Assembly (NCBI GenBank): GCA_009760855.2
Contig: WPIO01000042.1
Span: forward strand, 826,501 to 890,500
DNA from: Cristatella mucedo
Taxonomy: Eukaryota > Bryozoa > Phylactolaemata > Cristatellidae
Direction: 5' to 3'
Length of the DNA: 64,000 bases
The notes below the pieces were generated by a model. That model was given only the letters and a program-made list of their open reading frames with translations, was not told where the DNA came from and made no database searches. A program made the position numbers and the translations under genes. Below, one piece after another: positions 26,201 to 38,200 of the stretch (the stretch's first letter is position 1; each line of letters begins with the position of its first letter).

Positions 26201-29200
26201 GCTCAGAGGAGCAGGTTTCATGCAGCACTTCTAAAGGTCAAAGTACAAAGATTGCTGTGATTGATACGTTGCAATTGATTCGTTGTGATTGAGTCGTAGT
26301 GATTGATTCGTAGTGATTGAGTCGTTGGAGTGAATCGCAATGACTGATTGCTTCGGAATGCCATTCGGTTTCCTGCGGCCGTCTTGCATGGTTTGATAAT
26401 CATTCAGATGGTTGCTACTGGCTTGTCGAAGTTCTATTGCCTCCTGCAAAGCAGCAGCTATAGCTAGAAAGTAACCGTATGTGGATCTTGCAGGAAACGG
26501 ACGAGGTTCGATTCGGCAGCTATGCGAGGATAGAGCACGTGCTCAGTGGCTACTGGCTTCACGCCGACAGAGGTAAGTGGCGGACAAGCTGAAAGCCCAC
26601 GTCAATGTTCAGGTAAAGATCAATTGCCACAACTGCATCGATTGCTAACGAAAAGCTACCTGAACTTCCTTAATGCGCGCAGATAAACATTTTGAGCTCA
26701 GACGAGAAAATGGATTATCAGATGATGGTACTCCTGCTGGCCTTCGCTGGGATGAGGCGTCAGTGTGCACTGTAAGTGAGCCGAACCCTTTACTCACTCT
26801 TGCTAAGCCCTAAGCTTAGGGTCGTGCATGTTTAGCACACGCCTATTTTTCATGAGCTCGCACTGTTTTTGTCTTTGCAGTTACATAAGCTTCGCAAGGT
26901 AAAGAATCCTAAAAGACATTGCACTCATTTTGGATTGTGCTGCAAAGTATATGCAACCGCTTTAGCATTTAACTGCACATTTCGCTTAAAAAAACGGATA
27001 ACCGAAATGCTTTGCAATACGCTTTACTAATATTTTATTAAATGCACGTTGTCACGAGATTCCGAGACAGCTTTGCTTTATTGCTTTGAGATTTAGTAGC
27101 ACTTAATATAAGCCGCTAGAGCAGCTGATAATCAATCAAACTTGTGTAGATAGCCTCAATAATGATTCTATCTCGGTGTTCATACAGTTCTTTTGACCTA
27201 GCTCTATATTTGAAAACGTTTTCAAACTCAAATATAAAATAGTCCTCAGACAAGGGAAAGGTAGTAACGCAAATTTTGTTCAGCAACGTGCTCTTTTCTG
27301 ACTTTGGTTCAAATGTAGTAAGCGGTTGTGAAATCTCTAAAATCAGCCAGTTCACGTTAGTAAGCGTATTAGTGCGCTGGCATGCGAGTGTGTCCCCAGG
27401 AGTATACTGCATGGATGCAATGTTACCAAAAAGCAAGGTCTAACACTATGACATGCATAAAACAGGTCTGTAAATATCGTAATTTAAATTACTTTTGATC
27501 ATTGTCAAACATACATATCCATATATTAAGTCTCTCAAACGACATACTGTAGTTATCACATCCTGGCAGTACAGTAACTTTACTTTGCTGGTGCTAATAA
27601 TCATGTCCATCCACCTCCACACGTCCGTTAAGAAATCCAGTGTGGATTTTAAAATATCCATTTAACGAAAAAATATCACTACTTCAATTAGGCATAAAGT
27701 GGTTGTTTCTAATGATTGGGAAAGTCTTCAGTGAGGTATATTACAAACTAGAAAGTTTCATTGAGCTCGAGTGAGAATTACGTGGGTATTCTGACAAATT
27801 CTATAGTGAGAATTCCAGATATAATAGTAATAGTACACTTGATAAAGCGCCCTCAGAGAAATCAGTCACGTTCTAGGTGCTTTACATTTGCTACAAAGGA
27901 AACACGATTGAATAGTGAGTGGTATCATGCTTGATAAACAAAATGAATAACATGGTTATGGGTGGCATGCACAGGGTCAGCATGCAAGTGTGGTTAGTGG
28001 GAGCCTGGAACAGTGTCAGGAGGTATACGCACATAAAGGACAATTCACAGATACCCACTAAATGCTATCATAAATACGCGCATTTTAGTTTAACAGAGCC
28101 CTTGCAAAAGTGGTAGTTACAAGTCAGTTAGTGCTAAGCCAATAGATCGTAAGGTGAGATCATTTTATTGTCTGCATATCTAAAAATAGTGTTGATCATT
28201 TTGAGGATGATGGGATTACTATAATAGTATTACACGACCACAAACCTCAATGCTCACCGGTCGTCCACGACTCCGAAGTGAACGTTCATGAAAGAAATCT
28301 TGAACTCTTGGCTGTCAATATGTTCTCCAAGTTCGTACAAGTGTAGACGTAGGCTTTCTCATCGAACACCTAAGTATTAGCTCATACAAATTCCGCTTTG
28401 ATATTCAACACAAATTATGATTGAATCGTTTCATTAGAAGGAAATAAGACGGATGCCCTCCATGTTTCACCCTTAGCATACTCAATAAAAATATTTATTC
28501 AAAATTAGATCCATTCTGTCAAGTCGTGTATATGTGTCTCTGAGTTTCACTTGACTTCTTGTGACTTCACATGCACGAGCTTGAAAGTAAGCATGTTACA
28601 AATTTCAATAATGGCTTGCTTAGTAGCTTTTACCCTATGCTGAATGCCGCAAGCGCTCGCACTTTGCCCTGATCAGCCAATAGCTGTTCCTTCGATCAAA
28701 TTAGTTGAGCCAGATTTTCTTCACAATTCGAGGACGACGTTGCCTCCGCTTGCATTATTTCCGAGAGCCTGGCCGTGAGAGAGTCCGACACCCATGGAAA
28801 GCATCCTCTTTGCATCGCGCTACTGCTACAGTAGTCAGTCGCTGCTTCGGTCTTTGTGAATGGTATGCATGCGAGGTAAAGCTTGATTAGGCCAGTCTAA
28901 TTGCATTGGGCTTTTTAATTAGTATAACAAGCTGGACATGTGCCTGAGCTTGTGGTTCTGCTTCTTGCTAGTGCATCACCCTAAGCAGATATCGCTGTAG
29001 GCTGTACGGATAATTCATCGAAGATGTTATTTTTGACGCGTTTGCCTTCGAAAAAAACACATGGCCGCATTGCTAGTTTAGTGCATATCATCCCCAGGCT
29101 TGTTCTAATCGACTGGTAAGTTTAAGTAGAGGCCCACCCCACATCGTTCATGCCACAAATAGATAATGACATGGCTGCCTTACGTTTTTCTCGCAGCTGT

Positions 29201-32200
29201 CAGCCTGCGAGAGCAAGCGCTACGTCGACGTGTTCACCATGCAGCACGTTGAGCCGGAGCTCGTCTACATATTCAGTAACGCCGCCGGAATGGTACCGTT
29301 TATTAAACGGCTGATTAAATGGGTCAGTAACTACGAGCGAGCGAAACTAAATGTGTCCTCAAATGTAACTCCGAGTGTCATCGGTTGAAAATTGACTTGA
29401 TGCAACTTCCGCAGCATAATCATATTGAAAATGCACTTGATAAAGTGCCTTCGGAGAACTCAATCCCTTTCTAGGCGCTTTACATTTGCTGCAAAGGGAA
29501 ATGCGCTTGATTGGTGAGTAATATCAAGCTTGATAAGCAACATGAATAACATAGTTGGAAGTGACAAGCACAGGGTCAGTATGCAAGTGCGGTTAGTGGG
29601 AGCATGCACAGTGTGAGCAGGCATAAGCACATGAAGGACGAGTCACGGGAACCCACTAAATGCGGTCATAAATAGGTGTGTTTGTAAGTTCTTTTTAAAT
29701 TTGGTTTAGTCTAAGAATGTTCTGACGCAAGTGGGGAGTGAGTTCCGTGCTTTTTGAGCATACAAACTGAATGCACAGTCTCCAAAGGATTTGGGGTTTG
29801 TACATGGTATTGGTAAACTGCTGGATTCCGAAAAGCGGATGGCACGATATTGGCCTGGTTGGGGAGTAGATTTGAGAGATAGGCTGAAGCCAATAAATGA
29901 AGTGACCTAAAAGTGAGCAACCAAACCTTGAAGTCGATCCGTTGCTTGACTGGTAGCCAGTGCAGGTCAGCGAGAAGTGGTGTGATGTGCAACTGAGTCG
30001 CTCCATGTCTGACAAGATTAGCTGAAGATTTTTACACTAGTTGTAATCGCCCGATTGCACATGCCGGTAGGCCAGCAAATAGGGAGTTGCAGATTTCAAG
30101 AAGAGATGTCAGAAATGCATGAACCATCTTAGGCGTGGTGTCCTTATCTAAAAAACCTGAATTTTAGCAATGTTATGCAACTTAAAGTAGGCAGACTTGA
30201 TCGTGGAGCTGGTTTTGTCGTCTAACAAGATGGTTCCAATTCAATTCGATAGCAATTTAGACCTGTCAGTGAGACGTTGATAACGCAAAAATCTTTAGGT
30301 AATGTGTCTTTCTCAAAAAATCCCCTTCCTAGACAGGTTGCTCATGCAGGAAACATATCACATTGACGAAAAGCGATACCAATTATTGGATAGGTCGCTT
30401 GCATAGTGTACTTTCAGAAAACTAAATGTTAGTCTTCGGGCTCATTTCTTTGCATAGGAGTCAATAACCAAGGTGTATAGGCTTCCGCGGCTTCTTGCTT
30501 TAACAAACATTCAAAAACAAATAAAAATAATGCTCAGGATAGTATGCTCCAGCACATAAGAAGACTGCTACGTTATTATAGTTAGTAAAACCTTCAGCTA
30601 GAAACACGTACCGAATAATCCAAAGTTAATCAATCAAAGCACATACTGACTAAATTATATTTCAAAAGGTCAATGGAAAGTTTTACTTGAAAGCAAGTTT
30701 CTTCAGACGAGGCTTGACAAATTGAGTGCTGGGATAACTATATCATTGATGAAAGAACATACAAACTAGTAATTCCGTTATTTCAGGGAGCGAAATTACA
30801 CATAATAAATTAGTGAAGCACGTGGTCCGAGGAAATGTTTGGTGCTTAGCTTAATTTTGAAACGTCATTGCAGTTTATTGAATATCCTGAGGCCAATCAT
30901 TAGTTGAATACGGGCCTTGGGTGCATAACAACTTATGGCAAGGGGAAAAGAACAAGAGTGGAGGTTGGCTAGCAGCGTAGTTGGGTGAGTGGAATCGTGT
31001 GAAGTGGCTTTGGATGGAAGCTTGAGCCTAAATGTTTCCGATAGATAAGCCAAAGGAAGAGATCGAGGAAGCAGCAAACGAGTGTGAGTTATAAGAACTG
31101 ACAGTTGCTTTTTAGAAAAAATTGAAGCTGGATCAAACTCTAGCGGTCTAACGAAGTATCTGATTCACTTACGACTCATAGGCATAGTTTCGTAGTATGC
31201 TATACCTCTGAATGCTGATAAAACACCGATACAAAAATCAGTCCATGCAGCTCCTATGGTTGTAAAACGATCAATTTAATGATGGAATATTCCTAGCCGA
31301 TATTGCAAAGATGCTAGAAGATGAATTTGCAAATGTTGCTTGCGACAATGATGAGAAACCAATAGGCTATATTTTGCATGCATCCTGTGGTTTCAGTCTT
31401 TAGGAGTTTGCAATGGTGATACATAATTCTGCCAGTACAGGTTCGCAATGAAAGATGTAGTCACAAATATTGTTCAACTGGCTTCTTTCACGTTGCCTGA
31501 ACTACTTCTCTTCAAATCCTAGCTGCAGGTAAATTCAGAAGTCCGTTGGGTATTTTGTTTAGCAGCGAGCCAATTACAAGAAATACTTTTACTTTATTCA
31601 GCTATTTAGCGAATTAGGTAATTGGAACATTCAAGTGATGCCCAATAATCTGTGTTCGAGACTCAAGTTGGTTTTCAATCGTAGGCTTCAACATACCAAA
31701 CAATTAGTGCAAAGCTAATTGAAGTAGCAGTAATACCTAACTTGGGTAAATTGATGTTATTGTTTACTAAATATTGCATATTAAATAAAGACAGAGGCAA
31801 AATGGATTCGTCTAAAGACAAAGTACGATCGAATTTATAATTCTGTCTAAGCGACTTATAGTAGGTACAGCACGTATTTGTTAATGATCGCTAGTATTTT
31901 GAATAGCCGTCTTCATGAGCCAATCTCTGTATAGAAGTTTGAGAAATTCCTGCAGGTAAAGCAGAAAACTAGAAACTAGAGTACGGTGTATGTAAAGGTA
32001 TGATACATGTGAACAATCATTAAAAGGCACCCGAATGCGAAATGGCAACCATGCCAATGCTTAGAAGAATATACTGGATTGCTCTTTTTCTGAGGAGCCC
32101 TGGTTAGAAATATGCACTTAATCTTGAAATTTTAAGCTTAAATCAAAGCAGGATAACAAGATACTGCAAGCTAGAGTCTATTCAAGTGCGAGTGCAGTCG

Positions 32201-35200
32201 ATAAATCCTGCCAGGTAGCTAAGCGGTAGTCAAAAGCAGAGCAAGGCTAGTGTTGGCCTATTGCCAGCTAAAAAAATCAAGGTTCCTCACACTCTGAGGC
32301 CCAAGCGAATGATCATTGGCCATTAACGTATTCACTCTAATGTATATCGTTGGTTGAGAGTGTCATCCGGAATATAGACCTGCCAGTGAGACCCAGGTTT
32401 ATTGAGAAAGGCTCTTATTAACCTTTTAACATAAAAAATGCAAACATTTTTATTTGAATGTTTCTTGCGATATATTAGAGTTCTTGGATTTTTATGCACT
32501 TCAAAAATGCCTTAAAAATTCAAAACCCTACAATATCATTTCTGAAACTAACTGCTGTCAAAAGATTTCTGACCATTTGAAGATTGCTGGTGCTTTATTT
32601 CTGATCTTTTGTAGAGACAGCAAGGTCGCCTGCTGAATGCAGCCACAACACACCGGATTGTTTGTGTGAGTCTTTGGCATCAGTGAGCATTCGGATATTT
32701 TATCAATTTTAACTGCCATATGACAGTGTTTTTTAAAGGCGTGAGAGAAAACATTTAGTTATACTGCGGTTTACTAGCGTTTTTCCTTCAAATCTCACAA
32801 CGTTACTTTGAGATCTTATATCTTTTTGGCTTAGCTGCCCGGTCCTACCTACCTCCCTATTCAGCATGCTAACCAACACAAACAAACAATTAGCCGCACA
32901 AACCTGTCCAATCACTCAGCTCAGCCAAAAATACCTGTCGGAGAAGTGAGTGTCAGTATGAAGAGATAGCGTATGCACATGTAACAAGGCCAGACAAGTC
33001 AGGATTACACGTCAAAATTTTGAAAGTAGTAGAAGCAGGATTTTGTGCTCCTCTATCTTATCATGTCTTCATCTTTATATGCGAAACTTATCAGGTTGCA
33101 CTTTCAAAACCAGGTGATGAATGAAATTAATGAAGACGCTTTCTATTCTTCTGCGATGTATCAAAATAAATGTGAAGTAATTTGGTTGAATGGTACTTCA
33201 ATCAACCCAGCCACTAAAGCATGCACCATGTAACCTAAAATAAATGTAAATAGTTCTTTGTGCGTAGCTTGAGTAAATTAACATTACAGCTCTTATATTG
33301 GTAAATTCACTGAAAGGAAAATAATTTGAGAGCCTGTTATCGTATTAGTGTAGTTACTATCAGATTAAGAAGCAAACAAGTAGTACGACATAAAATACTG
33401 TACCACTGCCAGGAGCTTGAAGCTTTTGCTAAGGCTGATATATTATCGCTAATTACAGAACGCATTAAATCTGCGAAAATTGTATGGTGAGACATGACAG
33501 ATGGAAAATAGCAGGCAGATCAAATGCAAGTAAGAATCACAGTAAATACTAAGTGCTGTAAAAATGATGATAATGCGATGTAATTATAGAAGCAGAAGGT
33601 TAAAAATCAGCTGATAGAAAAATTAAAAATATTTCCAAACAAAGAAATAGGACTACTAATGTCAAAGAAAATCGCAAAATATCGAAACAGTTTAAGCTGA
33701 ATTACATGAGATTCATAAAAAGCGAGTTGCCCTAGCCACACCAGTGCACGTAGGTCTGGTTACAATATATTGTCTTCAATTAACGTGAAAAATGGCTTGA
33801 GATGACTTAGACGAGCTTGCTAATTAGGAGGAATGACGTTTTATTGTCTTTTAGATAAATATTACTACGGATTTTATTAAGGTTCTATAAATAGAAAATT
33901 TGCCACGAATGACCAAGTTCGTATTACGTTCCAAGTCTCTCAGCTGCAGATAGTGAAGCTATTACATCAAAGCTCAGTGAACGACTAAGAAAACCACACC
34001 CATGGACACAGGTATACCTACGAAGATTGCCGGGAATATGATCAATTCAGAAGGCGCCTTATGAACAAATCGATTTAATTATAGCCTTCTTGTATGTAGT
34101 TAAGCATTCTCTAAGCGGTACGTACCACTTGCATAGATACACAATTCCACACAGTACACCAAAGTGGGCTCAAATACGTTTATTCACACGGACGCTGCAG
34201 CTGGCCAGTCATCGACTGCCCACGCCCAGCATCCTTGACTTGACTCCGTGGGCCTTTGGCACCCATTACTTATATACCACTGCCATAAATCGCAATAGCC
34301 CATAGTCCAGCGACAGGGTCATGATCTCAAAATAGACACGTTATCCCTAATCTCAAGATCAAATGGGGCAACAACAAAACAAGGCAGTACAACATTGCAA
34401 TAGCAATACATGCCACCCTGAACTGCCTTCTCATCCAGCACAAGGCTAGATAACTGCCGCTTGGAGGAGGCAAGAGAAAGGACAGCCTCTGCCAATTTGC
34501 CGGCTATTAATGGCACGTGCTTTTCTGAGTCGCCGAGCCATACAGCTTTCCATCGCACCACCAGTCTCCAATTCCGGACCGGTCTCCACCACGGCACGGG
34601 GCTTTCCAGCATCCCCTTATTGCCGGCCGCTGTCATCTGGACTGCAACCGGTGTCGCCTCTCGCGTCACCCTTGAGGCAGATGCCTCGAGCCTCGGCTCC
34701 TGTACGACTGCCTTTATCAGCTCCGTGGGCCACTCCTTTGCCATTGCCTCGGGTCTCTCGGCATACACATGTTGCCTCCTCGACGGCCGTCTTCCTCACA
34801 TCCTCTGCTGGTCCCTTGCCAAAATCAACAGTTCAGAAACCAAGGCGACCACAATGTGCGACACCATCTGTTACTGCCACTCCTCGGTCTTAGCTTCCAA
34901 CCGCTCAGCAAGCATCTCGTGTGCCTTCTCTCGGCGAGCGTCTCGTCCGCCTCCTTAGTGGGAACTTCCGACGACCCTAAAGCGTCGCTCCAGGCCGCCG
35001 CCACATCCAAGACCATTGGCGCCGACTCTCTGGCCACCGGTGGAGCTGTCTTGCTCTCTACCAGTGCTTTCCCAGCCGCCGCCATCTCTCTCTAGTAGGC
35101 AGAGCCTCCTCTCTGGCAGACACAGCCGTCACTCGGCCGGAAGCTGCCGTCTCCCAGCTGGAAGCTGCCGTTCCTTTTCCGGACGCTGCCACCTCTCTTC

Positions 35201-38200
35201 CGGACGCTGCAGCCTCAGTGCCGGAAGCTGCCTTCTCTGCGCCTACACCTCGCTCATGGATACCGCCTCTGCTGGCTCTACCGCCATCTCTACCACTGCC
35301 TCTGTGGCTGAACCTGCCTCTCTGCTGGCTCTGCCTTCGTTACCCGGCGAATGTTGGCGATTGCTGCTGCCACTACGGTAGCTCTTGTCGGCCTCCTCAT
35401 TCCGATTAACGTTTACCAAATCTGAGCGCTGCAGCTGAGCTTTACCGCCCATCACCTCCAGCCGCTTCTGCACTATTGCCTTTGATTTCCTGGCACTCTG
35501 CAAGTACGAACACCGATGCCTCTCCTCAACTTCAGGGCTTGCAAAAACCTTCACAATTGTTGCAAGCAGCTGGGCGTAGTCCTCTTGCACTGAGTCTGGA
35601 AGGGTCGCAGCGAATGCTAATTCGCTGCCAGGAACACAAATATGTGCCAAACATTTGGATTGACACCTCTTTTATTAAGTCTCCGTTCCGAGTCGAGAAG
35701 CCAACTTACTAAGCCATTTCAGACGTTTTAGTATTCCAGCATCGTCTCCTGGCGTTGGCTACTCTTCCGCTTATGCCAAAATAGATTGTATTTTGATATT
35801 CTCAAAGCGGCAGGTACGCGAATTAACACAAAACACGGAAGAAGGCTCCAAGAATTTTATACACGGGGACGCCGAATCGGGCCCGCAGGCTACTGCCAGC
35901 CTGGCGTCCTCGATCTAACTCTCCAGGCCTTTTACGCCCTTTACTTGTATACCACTGTCATAAATCCCAACAGGCCATAGGCCAACGACACTGTAAAAAT
36001 CTCAAAATAGCCACATCCTATAAGTTAAAGCACTGAATGGTATGCCTGTCAATAAAAGAAACAGAAAGAAAGATACATTTTAATCTCTTCAAAGCGGTCG
36101 TATTGTACAGATCTACGCTCTGATTAAACATTACAAAACATCGACCTCTAAATGATTACGACTAAGGAATTTCCATAAATCTCAAGCAGCTATGCCAGGC
36201 TGATTTATGATGTTATTGTTTAAATAGCTTAAGGGAAATATCATGTTAAATGTTCTCAGATTCCAATTACCAAGTAATTGTCGGTATAATAGCAGCTGAA
36301 AACCTACGAATTGCTAGCCAAGCTGATGTAAACATATATTCAAAAAGTGTAATAATAATCTTTACCATATTACCTTTTTTATTAGCTAGTGCCAATATCA
36401 ATAGCAATGCAGGTGGCAAGCTCATTGAACTAACATTCATCAGAGGGATCCAAACCGAGAAGGTGCAGAGTTCAATACGATTTCAGAGTTGGGGTAAACT
36501 TAGTTCTGTAAGGTAATGTTAAGACAATGATAACTATAAAATTATTGCTCGCTGCTACGTAAAAATTTTTTGATAATTCAAAATTTCGTTGGTCTTAATT
36601 CAGTTATTTATGTGAGTTCCGAGGCTGCGGTTACTAAGGCTCACGTTAATCAATATACATTAACACTTGTGAACTCAGAGGTTTCTGGTTGCCTGACGAT
36701 TAGCCAATAGTGACAAATGGCAGCATGCGAGTCAATAGCAGACTTTCAATGTCACAACAATTTTTTTTAATTTAAGAGACTCGGTAAGCTAACAATATAA
36801 TGCTATCTTTTTTTAAGGCACTCCATGAACTGCGTGACTTCATGTTCATAAATGGAGAACCAGACAAAAATCGACAAAAACTCCTCAGGAACCTGCTGGT
36901 ATTTTTTGTTATTACTTTGTACTCTGCCTTTCACCAAGCTTTGTTAAGTAAAGCTGGCAAAGATGTTGCAACAGGGTCTCGTGCCTATTACTTCAGATCG
37001 TGGACCTCCTCGTGCAGTTTCTGCAGAATCCACTAGACTCTGCTTCCGATTACGTGTACCTGAAAGATGTCTGCAAAGCCACGTACGATGTATTGCACAT
37101 GTACCTTACAGGAGGTCGAAAGAAAAATGCCCTTTATCTGGCTAAGTATATAAACTTTTTTCAGGAGCAGCTTCATCTGAAGGTAAGAAAGTTTGAGTTA
37201 TTTTTCACAAGAAGTGAGTTAAAATGTATTTTTTTGGAATAGACTAGTGGGTTTGAAACGAACTTTTTTCGGCTCACAGCTTTGCAAAGTAAAGCAGTCT
37301 AGCTGGTCTCTAAAATCTGTACGGCTGCTGTATTGTGCCGGATTTTTTCCCGAGCCAATCCCTACAGGTCTATTTAAATCGGTAGTCGTTGCCTGCCTTA
37401 GTTTGAACATTGGCAGTTGCCATGCATCCGTAAAAGAAGTATTTACCAAGTACTCAAAATTATTTTTAGGGCCAGATGGGCTTGTATGTCGCCCAAATGC
37501 TGGTTGAACTCATAAAGAACAACCGAAAGATTGTTGACCGTATTACTACGGCCCAGATAGATGACATCGTGGGACTCGTCCGAGAAAGAAAGGTAGGGTG
37601 CTCGTCTGTAAAAATGACCTTTATAAGCTGCTGGTGTTTTTCTAAAACACATTGTGCCGTTTCTATAAGGAAATATCAGTTTATGAAATCTTATGAAATT
37701 GAGATTTAATATTCCAATTCAGATATATTTATTTCAAAGCTCAAATTATAAAAGTAAATGTCGTAGCTACATTTTTATAATTTACTGTGGAGTGTGAGAT
37801 TCTTAGTCCAAAAGGTTAGATTCATCATGAATTTGCCGATACATTTAGTCAATGCATATTCATCTAAGTGACAAAATTGCAACATTCTCAAGCACTAAAT
37901 GCTTTATTAACGACACGTAATATTTTTTAACGAACATTGCCTAAAGTTAAGCAGCTATATTAAATAAATAATAAAAAATTCATTGTCACAGCACTCCAGG
38001 AGAACTGAATGAACTATTAGGCGATTTACACTTAACACAGCCCTTGAGTCCACTACCTTAGTAGTCAAAGGTAAGCATCTTAACTCTACAAGAGCTACAC
38101 AAGACTAAAAAAGTGGTCAATGAACAAGATTGTACTAGAACGTTTTTGCAGGTGCACGAGATTCAATTTGAAACTAAACAATCGTGCATATAAAAGTGCT

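Larger units (their letters stand above)
34091..36015 (-). mobile_element. 1.9-kb LTR-flanked element with gag-like ORF, minus strand
   Basis: Two direct repeats of about 230-250 bp bound the element. The minus-strand order is 5' LTR (36015-35787), gag-like ORF (35650-35243), an alanine/serine-rich repeat region, a second open frame (34768-34319), and 3' LTR (34338-34091). The interior is only about 1.45 kb, and I see no reverse transcriptase, RNase H or integrase. It is therefore a deleted or non-autonomous gag-carrying element. No clean target-site duplication is visible. Confidence 0.7.

Noticed and set aside
34461-34958. 165-codon plus-strand open frame
   Set aside because: It lies antisense within the LTR element, whose order of features reads on the minus strand.
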